A stretch of 43,005 bases of DNA from Rikenellaceae bacterium (GCA_031256675.1 JAIRQC010000133.1:1-43005), one strand, 5' to 3'. Shown: positions 16,377-25,252, counted from the first letter of the stretch. Program-made: numbers and translations. The notes: generated by a model from the letters alone, not told the origin.

Positions 16377-16762
16377 TGGATTGAACAGTATACGGCAGAA
16401 TTTCTGGCAGAAGGGACCAAATGCAAGTGCCGGTTCGGTACGAAAGACGGGATGCTGGAGGTTCCCGACGGTGCATATTTTAAGATGAACGGCAATAAGA
16501 AAGCTGCGAGGTCAAAACGCTGCCGCATGTTCCCATTGCCGACTTTTCGATCTTGGTATCTTGTCGATTTGGCCTTGAACAATCCGATATTGTCGCCGAA
16601 CTCGGTGGCAGATTAATGCCGAATGCACGTAATTTCAATAAACGGCATAAATCATCTTTAATCCATGCAGATGCAAAAGGAATGATGAATGAAAAGATTG
16701 ACGGGAAATCAGCTAAAGAGTACATGTTCGAATCGTTATCCGTGTTTTATAACAAAAATTAG
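16377..16762 (+). pseudogene. Possible PAAR-like (DUF4280-type) protein, frameshifted
   Basis: A -7 box (TATCTTTG, 16340-16347) precedes this relic. The first frame reads TAEFLAEGTKCKCRFGTKDG, then LEVPDGAYFKMNGNKK, which recalls the small DUF4280/PAAR-like proteins (a Cys-rich start, then a VP...MNGNK strand) that tip type VI secretion spikes or are fused to effectors. Near 16490-16510 the frame changes, giving VKTLPHVPIADFSILVSCRFG and then the frame that closes at 16762 (FNKRHKSSLIHADAKGMM ... SVFYNKN). The nearest ATG (16376) is one base out of frame. The family assignment is weak; the broken state is clear if both parts belong together. Confidence 0.35.
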
Positions 16763-16765
16763 AAG

Positions 16766-17319
16766 ATGAGAAAGAAGGCTATTTATAGTAGTCGCCCTGT
16801 CTTTGTTTGCCGGCTGCACATGTAAGGAGAGATGGAGGTCGAATTATCATATGACGGTTTTTACTGTTATTATGACATATACAGCCCGCGAGATACGCTA
16901 TTTGCGTATTACATGTGCATTACGTCGGAGCCGAGTTTGGTCGAGCTGACATCATCAATAGACAGAATGTTATCTTTTAGGGGGTTCATTGCCGAAAACA
17001 TCGCAAAAGACGCCATATATTCTGTAATTAGGATTTATACATGAGCTGGATAGCGCATCAAAAAAATTGGCAATACATATGTCGTTTGAGAAGAATAACA
17101 ACTACGAGTTATCCATAGGTGAACTATTCGAACTCATAAAAGACAAGGAATATCTTGAGCTATGGCTGTACGGAACGAACTACCCTCCGGCCAGACCATA
17201 CACCTCTGCGCATACCTGTACGTGACATAATAGAGGCATGCAGGGCAGGAATCCCGCCTCCGTCAGAGTACAAAACCGACTATTCGCCCTGGACTTGGAA
17301 CAGACAGAAAAAATTATGA
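16766..17319 (+). pseudogene. Small lipoprotein gene relic with several frameshifts (array member 1)
   Basis: ATG 16766 is followed within a few codons by a frame change; the restored frame reads RLFIVVALSLFAGCTCKE, a lipoprotein signal with lipobox FAGC. A second shift leads into ELSYDGFYCYYDIYSPRD and SLVELTSSIDRMLSF (open 16832-17044). A third gives HELDSASKKLAIHMSF and YELSIGELFELIKDKEY, and a fourth ends RIPVRDIIEACRAGIPPPSEYK, then TDYSPWTWNRQKKL at 17319. Each step is a single-base change. Function unknown. It lies head-to-tail with the lipoprotein genes that follow. Confidence 0.6.
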
Positions 17320-17321
17320 AA
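17270..17321 (+). repeat. Direct repeat A, partner of 18853-18898
   Basis: ACAAAACCGACTATTCGCCCTG followed by ACAGACAGAAAAA and an ATGAAA. The same string, with a few changes and a short deletion, recurs at 18853-18898 just before the beta-galactosidase ATG. In both places it can encode KTDYSP, so it marks the duplicated 3' end of a lipoprotein gene plus the start of the next gene. Confidence 0.7.
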
Positions 17322-17414
17322 GCAAAATATCGGAAGCCACTATCAGGGGGCACATGGCAATAGAATTGCGTCCGGAAATTATAGATTGTCCGACAGGAAT
17401 ATTAACTTAACTAT

Positions 17415-17915
17415 TTGACTATAAAAAATTTGTTGATTGCATTTGCAATGTTTTTTGCAGGATGCACGCCATTATGCGACAAGGAAACGTCGAGGTCAGA
17501 GGTTCCCTATTGTGCCGAACACGTGGGTTCTATTTTTGATTTTGTTGGCTATAATAATGATGAGGTATATGATATTTCAGGTCAATGGGTGAGAGACGGA
17601 GTGGTTCTCGGGGAATGTGACTTTACTATTTATGAGCGTTGTGAAAATAGTTCTTTTTGTACGATGAAGGTCGTACCTATATCTGTTGCAACAGAAGATA
17701 GTGATTCGACATCAATAATACTGAAAACCGATACCATATTTATCATATCTCCCGACAACATAGTGCATAAGATATACAATGTCAGGATAGAGCCTCATCC
17801 CAGAGGATTGTTTTCCAGCGCAAAGCCTTTTGCCGAAATATATGAAATGGACGGTCAGACATTTTATGACAATGACTTTGCGGTCATGGAGAAAGGGAAA
17901 CGCTTCGTTTCTTAA
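17415..17915 (+). CDS. Small lipoprotein of unknown family (array member 2, intact)
   Basis: A 166-residue protein from a TTG start (17415) with a clear lipoprotein signal TIKNLLIAFAMFFAGC. The mature part has an early GQW motif (DISGQWVRDGVVLG), a central block LKTDTIFIISPDNIVHKIYNVRI and a C-terminal EIYEMDGQTFYDND, all of which are matched by the relic at 18259-18756. The short beta-rich core with a GxW start resembles lipocalin-like lipoproteins, but I do not recognise the family. It is the only uninterrupted copy in the array. AT-rich relative to GH109 and lacZ. Confidence 0.65.
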   Translation: MTIKNLLIAFAMFFAGCTPLCDKETSRSEVPYCAEHVGSIFDFVGYNNDEVYDISGQWVRDGVVLGECDFTIYERCENSSFCTMKVVPISVATEDSDSTSIILKTDTIFIISPDNIVHKIYNVRIEPHPRGLFSSAKPFAEIYEMDGQTFYDNDFAVMEKGKRFVS

Positions 17916-17919
17916 AGGC

Positions 17920-18176
17920 CATGAATGTAACAGGAGGGGGGATTTTGCCGGAAAATGGTCGATGCCAACATCCTCATGAAAAACAGGATGAGATGGATGA
18001 TCTGTACAACTTCCTGGCACTGGATAGTTCTGAAAAAAGTTATCAGTATAGACGAGAAAAACGAAACTGCCGAATTTGAGTATTGGCGCTGGGGATATGA
18101 ATTCTGCCTGACGGAAATATTCCCGTTCAATGTGTTCAACTCCAATTATTATGGCTACATTGCAATAAAAATGTAG
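17920..18176 (+). pseudogene. Lipoprotein relic (array member 3), fragment
   Basis: Pieces in different frames: GDFAGKWSMPTSS at about 17938 (the GxW motif seen in its neighbours), EKQDEMDDLYNFLALDSSEKSYQY, then NETAEFEYWRWGYEFCLTEIF and a C-terminus NSNYYGYIAIKM that ends at 18176. It lacks a signal peptide. The C-terminal YIAI recalls YEYIAIEKEK in the next relic. The ATG at 17955 lies in the wrong frame for the conserved first part. Confidence 0.45.
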
Positions 18177-18258
18177 ATAAACTTCTCGGTTCGTCTGCTC
18201 CGAAAACCACGGTAACGACACCACGCTAAGTTAATAATAACAATATAAAATAGTGAAA

Positions 18259-18756
18259 ATGAAAGGAGTATCAGCATTTTATCTGCGTTCGCCGTTTTTG
18301 GGGTCTCGTGTAAAGAATACGTGAGCAGGGAGTTGGAATATCCAATCACTGAGTTGTGGGTAAATATAATAGCTCGAAACTATACGATATTGGAAATGGG
18401 CAGATTTCAAGGCTATTGGCAAAGAGATAGCGAACTACTGGACTCATGCTGCATTACTTTCAATGCTGATACTATATACGAATATAGTCACGGAAAGATA
18501 AAATTATATTCGGCAATGTCACTTGAAACGACAGACGCATCTACTCCGTTGATTTACAAGACGGATACTATTTACGCAGTTACGCCAGACAGCATCACAC
18601 ATAAAATATGTAATATCCGTAAAATGTCGATACCTAATCGCGGATTTATTTTTGCAACCCGCCCATTCTATATATTTGTTCGATATGGACGGACAAACTT
18701 TCGGAAAGTATGAATACATTGCAATAGAAAAAGAAAAAGCGTACAGGCACCTGTGA
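18259..18756 (+). pseudogene. Lipoprotein relic (array member 4), paralogue of 17415-17915
   Basis: ATG 18259 is one base out of frame with the signal peptide ISILSAFAVFGVSC that follows. The open stretch to about 18670 reads GRFQGYWQRDSELLDS, IYKTDTIYAVTPDSITHKICNI and GFIFATRPFYI, aligning along its length with the intact neighbour (KTDTIFIISPDNIVHKIYNV). A second shift near 18675 restores DMDGQTFGKYEYIAIEKEKAYRHL, ending at 18756, against EMDGQTF in the neighbour. So this is a full-length copy carrying two single-base frameshifts. Confidence 0.65.
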
Positions 18757-18852
18757 AGACAGGATGAGAATTAAGTGTAATTTCGAACATAATTTCATGG
18801 ATCCAAATTCGAGTTATATATTCGCCCGATATTTCCACGTTGCCGACTAAGA

Positions 18853-18898
18853 ACAAAACCGACTACTCACCCTGAAACAGATAGAAAAACCGATGAAA
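18853..18898 (+). repeat. Direct repeat B, partner of 17270-17321
   Basis: ACAAAACCGACTACTCACCCTG, then AAACAGATAGAAAAA and ATGAAA. It overlaps the start codon of the beta-galactosidase gene; see repeat A. Confidence 0.7.
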
Positions 18899-21800
18899 AA
18901 GATCCTTTTATTTTGCGGCATGCTTGCCTCTGCGGCCGGTTTCGGACAGTTGCCTTATTGGCAGGATTTGAATGTGGTCGGCGTGGGCAAGGAGCCGCCG
19001 CGCACCGCTTTCATGAGCTATGAGAGCGAGGCGGCGGCCCTCGCTGCGTTGCGCTCGCCCTGCACGGATTACGCCGCGAGCAGATACTACCGCCTGCTCA
19101 ACGGCACGTGGAAACTCTATTACGTCGACAGCTGGCGAAAGCTGCCCGCTAACATAACCGACCCCGCCGTCGCGACGGACGACTGGCGCAACGTAGAGGT
19201 TCCCGGCAACTGGGAGCTGCAAGGCTTCGGCGAGGCCGTTTATGTCAATCAGCCTTACGAGTTTGCAACCCACGACCCCGTGCCGCCGCTCCTGCCGGAG
19301 GCTAACCCGGTCGGGGTCTGCCGCCGCGATGTGGAGATCCCTTCCGACTGGCTGGAACGCGATGTGTACCTGCATATTGCAGGGGCCAAGTCGGGCGTTT
19401 ACGTCTATGTCAACGGCAGCGAGGTCGGTTACGGCGAAGACTCGAAAAACCCTGCCGAATTTCTTCTCAACCCCTACATAAAAGAGGGGCGCAACACGCT
19501 GGCTCTTAAAATATTCCGCTGGAGTACCGGCTTGTGGCTCGAATGTCAGGACTTTCTACGTGTGAGCGGCGTCGAGCGCGACGTGTTCCTCTGGTCGCAG
19601 CCTCGCATGGCCATAAGGGATTTCAGCGTCGTGTCCACCCTCGACGAGGGATGTCGCGACGGGATTTTCAGGCTGAATATCGACCTGAAAAACAGCGAAC
19701 GACAGCAGGCGACGGTGCGTTATACGCTTTACGGCCCGGCGGGCTCCGTCGTGGCTTCCGGCGTGCAGCAGACCAGCGGGACGGACGTCGGCTTCGAACG
19801 GAAGATAACGGGCGTCGCCGCATGGTCGTCGGAGCATCCGAACCTCTACAAGCTGATAATGACCGTCGAACAGGGGGGCAAAACGATCGAGGCGGTGCCG
19901 TTCAACGTTGGTTTCCGCAGGATCGAGATCAGGGAGAGCCCGATCACAGTCAACAATAAACCGCTCAGGCTGTTATATGTCAACGGCCAGCCCGTCAAGT
20001 TTAAGGGCGCCAACATTCACGAGACCTCCGAGCGGGGCCACTGCGTGAGCGAGGAGCAGATGCGCCGCAACTTCGAGCTGATGAAGCTACATAATATCAA
20101 CGCGGTACGGTTGAGCCACTATCCCCAGGACCGCAAGTTCTACCAGATGTGCGACGTTTACGGGCTGTACGTTTACGACGAGGCGAACATTGAGTCGCAC
20201 GGCATGTACTACACTATTTATCAGGACGACATGCGCAAGGGTGCGGACGGTCACGTCGACGGCGCGAAAAAGGGCACGCTCGGGCACAACCCCGATTTTC
20301 TCGAAAGCCACCTCTCGCGCATAAGGAACATGTTTTTCCGCAATCGCAACCACCCGTGCGTAACCATCTGGTCGTTAGGCAACGAGGCGGGCAACGGGTA
20401 CAACTTCTACAACGCCTACGCGCTGTTGAAAGACCTGGACGCCGGGCAGATGGCGCGCCCCGTGTGCTACGAGCGGGCGCTGGAGGAGTGGAACACCGAC
20501 ATGATCGTGCCCCAATACCCCTCGGCCGGCGCCTTCGAATATTACGGTCGCCACGGTCGCCGGATCGAAAGCGCGGACAACCGTCCATACATCCCCTCCG
20601 AATACTCCCACGCCATGGGCAACTCCAACGGCAGCCTCTATAACCAGTGGAGGCAGGTATACAAATATCCCAACCTGCAAGGGGGATTTATCTGGGAGTG
20701 GATCGACCATGCCGTGAAGATACGCGGCAGCGACGGGCGCGAGTTTTGGGCCTATGGCGGCGACTTCGGAAAGGAGCAGCCCTCGGACGGCAACTTCATG
20801 GCCGACGGCCTGCTCAACCCCGACCAGCGTCCCCATCCGGCGATGGCGGAGGTGAAACATGTCTACCAGAACGTCGGCTTCGAGGCCGTCGACCTCGCCC
20901 GGGGACAGATAAAAATCAAGAACCGCTTCTACTTTACCTCGCTTGCGGAGTTCGACATAAGCTACACCGTCACGGAGAACGGCAAGCCCGTCAAAAAGAC
21001 AGCATTGCCTCTCGGCCTGGCCCCGCAGGATTCGACCACGGTGACCATTCCCATGCCTGCAACGAAGCCCGGCGCGGAGTATTTCGTTAACTTCGAGGTT
21101 CGGAGCAGGGCAGGCGGTGGGCTCGTACCTGCCGGGCACATAGTCGCTTACGACCAGTTCGAGCTGCCGATAAAGGGCGAAAGGCCGCTTTACCGGCAGC
21201 CAGGCGGGCAGCTCACTGCATCGGAAACGGACGGGGAGATCATCGTCAGCTCGTCACACATGCGCCTTGTATTCAACAAGGAACAGGGAGTTGTAGCCTC
21301 TTACCGGGTAGACGGGCAGGAGTATTTTCACGACGGATTCGGCCTCCGTCCCAACTTCTGGCGCGCCCCGACCGACAACGACTACGGCAACGGCGCCCCC
21401 GCCCGTCAGCAGATATGGAAGCGCTCCGGCCGCGAGCTCCGCGTGGCGGCGGCCAGGATCGCCGAAGATGGCAACAGTGTTGTACTGTCGGTCGATTACG
21501 CCCTTGCCGCGGGTAACGGTTATACCATAAAGTACAGGATATATCCGTCGGGGGTGGTCGCCGTCTCGACGGCCTTCACCCCCGCCACCGCCGACGCGCC
21601 GGAGCTTCCGCGCATCGGCGTCCGTTTCAGGTTGCCCGCGAACATGGACAGGGTGCAGTATTTCGGACGCGGCCCCGAAGAGAACTACTCCGACCGCCGT
21701 ATGGGTACGCCGGCAGGGCTCTACAATGCTACCGCAGCGGGGATGTACTACCCTTATGTCCGTCCGCAGGAGAACGGCCACCATACCGATACGCGCTGGG

Positions 21801-22195
21801 TTGCGCTCGCTCCGGCAAAGGGGCGCGGGATGTTGATCGTGGCAGACAAGCTGTTGGAATTCAACGTGCTGCGCAACTCGATAGAGGATTTCGACTGCGA
21901 GGAGTCCACAGCGGACTATCAGTGGCGCAATGTGTCGCCCGACGAGCCCAGGGACGTCGAGGCCGCACGGAATGTCCTGCGCAGGCAGACCCACGAGAAG
22001 GACATAGTCCCGCGCGATTTCGTAGAGGTTTGTCTGGACATGAGGCAGTCTGGCGTGGGAGGTTACGACAGCTGGGGGGCCCGTCCGGAACCGGAGTACA
22101 CGATCCCTGCTGACCGGCGATACGAATGGGGTTTCACCATCGTGCCGATCGCCAACGCGAACGAAGCGGCCAGAAAGGCGGAGTACAGATATTAG
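18893..22195 (+). CDS. lacZ: Secreted GH2 beta-galactosidase
   Basis: A 1100-residue glycoside hydrolase family 2 enzyme with all five domains of LacZ and a signal peptide (MKKILLFCGMLASAAGFGQ), so it is exported. After the jelly-roll (WKLYYVDSWRKLP ... VPGNWELQGFGEAVYVN) and Ig-like domains, the TIM barrel carries the acid/base Glu498 in WSLGNEAGNG and the nucleophile Glu570 in PSEYSHAMGN; GGFIWEWIDHA follows. The C-terminal beta-sandwich begins around WRAPTDNDYGNG and includes YFGRGPEENYSDR. It cleaves beta-linked galactose, from lactose, LacNAc or mucin core structures. Together with the GH109-like lipoprotein it suggests host-glycan use. No SusC/SusD pair is in the window. Its ATG lies inside direct repeat B. 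Confidence 0.95.
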   Translation: MKKILLFCGMLASAAGFGQLPYWQDLNVVGVGKEPPRTAFMSYESEAAALAALRSPCTDYAASRYYRLLNGTWKLYYVDSWRKLPANITDPAVATDDWRNVEVPGNWELQGFGEAVYVNQPYEFATHDPVPPLLPEANPVGVCRRDVEIPSDWLERDVYLHIAGAKSGVYVYVNGSEVGYGEDSKNPAEFLLNPYIKEGRNTLALKIFRWSTGLWLECQDFLRVSGVERDVFLWSQPRMAIRDFSVVSTLDEGCRDGIFRLNIDLKNSERQQATVRYTLYGPAGSVVASGVQQTSGTDVGFERKITGVAAWSSEHPNLYKLIMTVEQGGKTIEAVPFNVGFRRIEIRESPITVNNKPLRLLYVNGQPVKFKGANIHETSERGHCVSEEQMRRNFELMKLHNINAVRLSHYPQDRKFYQMCDVYGLYVYDEANIESHGMYYTIYQDDMRKGADGHVDGAKKGTLGHNPDFLESHLSRIRNMFFRNRNHPCVTIWSLGNEAGNGYNFYNAYALLKDLDAGQMARPVCYERALEEWNTDMIVPQYPSAGAFEYYGRHGRRIESADNRPYIPSEYSHAMGNSNGSLYNQWRQVYKYPNLQGGFIWEWIDHAVKIRGSDGREFWAYGGDFGKEQPSDGNFMADGLLNPDQRPHPAMAEVKHVYQNVGFEAVDLARGQIKIKNRFYFTSLAEFDISYTVTENGKPVKKTALPLGLAPQDSTTVTIPMPATKPGAEYFVNFEVRSRAGGGLVPAGHIVAYDQFELPIKGERPLYRQPGGQLTASETDGEIIVSSSHMRLVFNKEQGVVASYRVDGQEYFHDGFGLRPNFWRAPTDNDYGNGAPARQQIWKRSGRELRVAAARIAEDGNSVVLSVDYALAAGNGYTIKYRIYPSGVVAVSTAFTPATADAPELPRIGVRFRLPANMDRVQYFGRGPEENYSDRRMGTPAGLYNATAAGMYYPYVRPQENGHHTDTRWVALAPAKGRGMLIVADKLLEFNVLRNSIEDFDCEESTADYQWRNVSPDEPRDVEAARNVLRRQTHEKDIVPRDFVEVCLDMRQSGVGGYDSWGARPEPEYTIPADRRYEWGFTIVPIANANEAARKAEYRY

Positions 22196-22280
22196 GATTT
22201 TGCATCATCGAGCCTCGTTTCAGGCTGTTCTGTCATATCTGTCTGTTGTTTTGGCTGCGAGCTTGCGAAGAGGGAGGCAA

Positions 22281-22340
22281 TCATTGCGAATGGAGCGAAG
22301 CAATCCGGTCTGTTGGCCCCACCGGATTGTTTCGTGCCTC
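22281..22340. repeat. Dispersed palindromic repeat, copy 2
   Basis: TCATTGCGAATGGAGCGAAG, CAATCCGG, a short spacer, then CCGGATTGTTTCG. The CAATCCGG and CCGGATTG halves are exactly complementary and would form a hairpin. Confidence 0.8.
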
Positions 22341-22444
22341 CTGCCTCGTGTTTCATGTTTTGTGTTTCGCGCCTCGTGTCTTGTATTTCGGCAATCCTTT
22401 TCCGTCATTTAGACCGCGAGTTTGCAAAGAAGTAAGGGAGGCGA

Positions 22445-22547
22445 TCATTGCGAACGTAGCGAAGCAATCCGGTCTGTTGGCCCCACCGGATTGTTTCGTG
22501 CCTCCTGCCTCATGTTTCGCGTTTCGTGCCTCCTGCCCTTGCAATGA
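22445..22547. repeat. Dispersed palindromic repeat, copy 3
   Basis: Starts TCATTGCGAACGTAGCGAAG, has CAATCCGG...CCGGATTG with the same TCTGTTGGCCCCA spacer as copy 2, and closes with GCAATGA at 22541-22547. It is a near duplicate of copy 2, 164 bp downstream. Confidence 0.82.
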
Positions 22548-22887
22548 CATTTTGCCTCCAGCGCCGCATCCACAGCCTGTCAAGTCGATACGTCGATTTG
22601 TGTTAAGCAGGTTTCCCTTGTCGTCTTCGTATATGCCTTTATGATGATGGTCACCCGATTCACTTGTCTGTTAGTTCAGGAACGACTTTGCCGTACTGTC
22701 GCGCCGAGTAGACAATGATCGGAAACGAATCGGCCAACATAATATTATTGTGCTCATTAGCAGTGTGTCAAGGCTCATATGCTTGTCTGTTTAAAAATTA
22801 GCTGCATTCAGGGTGACATAATTATTCACTTCGCTCAACAATAATTATTCGTTGAACTCATGGTGACATTTTAGAAAAAATAATGTG

Positions 22888-22895
22888 TACCTTTG
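22888..22895 (+). promoter_or_regulatory. kup -7 box (TACCTTTG)
   Basis: TACCTTTG fits TAnnTTTG, with TTTAG at 22869 about 19 bp upstream as a possible -33. The leader to ATG 22979 is about 80 bases and holds a tandem repeat. Confidence 0.6.
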
Positions 22896-22910
22896 CGCCG
22901 TAAAGCTCGC

Positions 22911-22940
22911 AAGAACTGCAAAGAACTGCAAAGAACTGCA
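22911..22940 (+). repeat. 10-bp tandem repeat in the kup leader
   Basis: Three exact copies of AAGAACTGCA follow one another, with a partial copy (GCAAG / AAG) on each side. The unit is about one helical turn. It lies within the predicted kup 5' leader, between the -7 box and the start codon. Confidence 0.85.
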
Positions 22941-22978
22941 AAGGATTTGCGAAGACCGGCGAAACGGAACACACGGAA

Positions 22979-25099
22979 ATGGTTTCTCTCTCGAAATCGG
23001 TGAACGGCAACGGCGCGGGCGGCACGGCGAACGGCAATACCATCAACCGCCTGACCCTGATGGGACTTATCGTGACGCTCGGCATCGTCTATGGCGACCT
23101 AGGCACCTCGCCGCTGTACGTCATGCACGCCATCGTGAGCCTCGGCAGCAAAAGCAATGCGATAAATTTCGATTTTATCGCAGGGGCGCTCTCCTGCATC
23201 TTCTGGACAATGACGATGCAGACCACGATCAAGTACGTAATAATCACACTCAGGGCCGATAACAAAGGCGAAGGAGGTATCCTCGCATTGTACGCCCTGC
23301 TGAAAAAGAAGAAAAAGAAATCGCTGGTCTATATCGTGGCCATCGTCGGGGCGAGCGCACTGGTCGCCGACGGCATCATCACCCCGTCGATCACCGTGGT
23401 ATCGGCCGTGGAGGGCGTCAACACCTTCACCAGCGGCCTGCCCGTCAGAGGGATAGCCATCGCTATCCTTGCCGCGATCTTCTTCATGCAGCAGTTCGGC
23501 ACGCAGGTCATCGGGCGAATGTACGGCCCGCTGATGTTCGTCTGGTTCGTGATGCTGGGCACGCTGGGTATCGTTCAGGTTGTGCAGTACCCGCACATAA
23601 TCACCGCATTAAACCCTGCCTATGCCATCAGGTTCATCACCACGTCGCATTACGGGCTGCTGCTCATGGGGGCGGTGTTCCTCTGCACTACCGGCGCCGA
23701 GGCGTTGTACTCCGACCTGGGCCACTGCGGCCTGCGCAACATCCGCATCAGCTGGATCTTCGTCAAGACCATGCTCCTGCTCAACTACATGGGACAGGGA
23801 GCGTGGATATTGAGCACCAACAACATAACCGACAGTTCGTTCTTCGGACTGATGCCCCACTGGATGATCGTGCCGGGGGTGGTGATCTCGGCGCTGGCCG
23901 CGTCCGTGGCGAGCCAGGCGCTGATCAGCGGCTCGTTCACGATCTTCAACGAGGCCATGTCGCTCAACTTCTGGCCGCGCCAGCGCATCCGCCACACCTC
24001 CAACATCCGTGGGCACATATATGTACCGTTCATCAACTGGTTCCTCTTCGCGGCCTGTATCTTCGTGATATTCATCTTCCGCGACTCGGACCACATGACC
24101 CCGGCATACGGTCTGGCGATCTCCATCACGATGCTCATGACCTCGGTGCTGCTGCTCTACTACATGCGCAGCATCAAAACGCCGACCATCGTGCAGGTGG
24201 TCTTTGCCACGGTGTTTTTCTCCATCGAGGGGATGTTCTTCGTGGCCAACGTGTCGAAATTCATGGACGGCGCGGCTTTCACGCTGTTCTTTGCCGTCGT
24301 CTTTTCGATAATAATGTACGTGTGGTATAACGGACGCAAGATCAAGAACAAATACATCCGTTTCTACAAGCTGCGCGACTTTCACAAACTGATCGTCGAC
24401 ATCAAGAACGACGCCTCGATCCCCAAATATGCCACCAATCTGGTCTACCTGAGCAAGGCCGACCTGGTGACCGACGTCGAGAGCAAGATCATCTTCTCGA
24501 TCATAAACAAGGATCCCAAGCGGGCCGACCATTACTGGCTGATACACACCCATTATGTCGACGAGCCCAACACCCATCAGTATTCGTTCGAGGAGATCAT
24601 CCCCGGCACGCTCTACCGCGTGGAGTTCCTGATCGGATTCCGTGTCGGGGCGCAGTTGTACCTCGACTTCAAGAAGGTGGTGCAGGAGCTGATCGACAGC
24701 GGCGAGATCGACGGTCGCAGCGGTTACGCCTCGTTGCAGAAGCACAAGGTGCGCGGTGATTTCCGCTATATCGTCATCCACCGTGTGCAAAACTACGAGC
24801 AGGGCTTCTCGTTCCACGACAAGGTGATCATGGGCATTTACAACCTCGTTGCGCGCATCGGCGTATCGGACATCCGGGCCTTCGGGCTCGACACGAGCAA
24901 CGTAACCACCGAACTCGTGCCGTTGATCGTCGACCAGAAACACAAAACCCGTCTGAAACGTGTGGCCCCTGCGGGGGTCGGGCGCGGCATAGGCTCTTCT
25001 TCGTCTGGTTCGGCGGCCTCCGGTTCCGGCGTGGCTTCCGGTTCCGGTTCGTCGGGTTCCAGCGGGGTGGATTCTCCGGTGAGGAGGAGGAAAAAGTAG
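22979..25099 (+). CDS. kup: Kup-family potassium uptake transporter
   Basis: The 706-residue protein has the Kup/HAK N-terminal signature GLIVTLGIVYGDLGTSPLYV (residues about 24-45), then a dozen membrane helices and the block GALSCIFWTMTMQTTIKYV. Charged and polar motifs of the family are present, e.g. LYALLKKKKKK, VADGIITPSITVVSAVEGV and GAEALYSDLGHCG. Kup imports K+ with H+. The cytosolic C-terminal domain (about 480-670) ends in an unusual tail, about 30 residues of Gly, Ser and Ala (residues about 667-697) followed by RRRKK. ATG 22979 gives the usual length. The leader has a 10-bp triple repeat that could influence expression. Confidence 0.95.
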   Translation: MVSLSKSVNGNGAGGTANGNTINRLTLMGLIVTLGIVYGDLGTSPLYVMHAIVSLGSKSNAINFDFIAGALSCIFWTMTMQTTIKYVIITLRADNKGEGGILALYALLKKKKKKSLVYIVAIVGASALVADGIITPSITVVSAVEGVNTFTSGLPVRGIAIAILAAIFFMQQFGTQVIGRMYGPLMFVWFVMLGTLGIVQVVQYPHIITALNPAYAIRFITTSHYGLLLMGAVFLCTTGAEALYSDLGHCGLRNIRISWIFVKTMLLLNYMGQGAWILSTNNITDSSFFGLMPHWMIVPGVVISALAASVASQALISGSFTIFNEAMSLNFWPRQRIRHTSNIRGHIYVPFINWFLFAACIFVIFIFRDSDHMTPAYGLAISITMLMTSVLLLYYMRSIKTPTIVQVVFATVFFSIEGMFFVANVSKFMDGAAFTLFFAVVFSIIMYVWYNGRKIKNKYIRFYKLRDFHKLIVDIKNDASIPKYATNLVYLSKADLVTDVESKIIFSIINKDPKRADHYWLIHTHYVDEPNTHQYSFEEIIPGTLYRVEFLIGFRVGAQLYLDFKKVVQELIDSGEIDGRSGYASLQKHKVRGDFRYIVIHRVQNYEQGFSFHDKVIMGIYNLVARIGVSDIRAFGLDTSNVTTELVPLIVDQKHKTRLKRVAPAGVGRGIGSSSSGSAASGSGVASGSGSSGSSGVDSPVRRRKK

Positions 25100-25121
25100 A
25101 GTTTTTTGTCATTGTATTTTC

Positions 25122-25148
25122 TTTGTTTGGAAAGAATAGTTATCTTTG
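25122..25148 (+). promoter_or_regulatory. Promoter of tRNA-Pro
   Basis: TTTG at 25122 and TATCTTTG at 25141-25148 are 19 bp apart start to start. The tRNA begins 30 bases after the -7 box. Confidence 0.7.
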
Positions 25149-25177
25149 CGCAGATTTTTAGAAAAAATTGTTGTCGG

Positions 25178-25252
25178 CGGGGTGTAGCGCAGTCCGGTTA
25201 GCGCGCCAGCTTCGGGAGTTGGAGGCCGAAGGTTCGAATCCTTTCACCCCGA
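25178..25252 (+). tRNA. tRNA-Pro (anticodon CGG)
   Basis: A 75-base cloverleaf. Acceptor arms CGGGGTG (25178-25184) and CACCCCG (25245-25251) pair fully, with discriminator A at 25252. The anticodon arm CCAGC-TTCGGGA-GTTGG places CGG at 34-36, reading CCG proline codons. The T arm is GAAGG-TTCGAAT-CCTTT. CCA is not encoded. Confidence 0.95.

Larger units (their letters stand above)
22196..22860. other. Gene-free stretch with two palindromic repeats and short duplications
   Basis: Contains two copies of the dispersed palindrome and, around them, repeated phrases such as GTTTCGTGCCTCCTGCCTC (at about 22330 and 22494). Beyond 22560 nothing is recognisable except AT-rich sequence with two GGTGACAT copies (22811, 22862) and two AATTATTC copies (about 22820 and 22844) before the kup promoter. 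Frames crossing the palindromes read HCE-SEAI-type peptides and are not genes. Confidence 0.6.

Noticed and set aside
22800-22978. Riboswitch (c-di-AMP type) in the kup leader
   Set aside because: No recognisable ydaO-type core; only short repeats and a triple 10-mer are visible.
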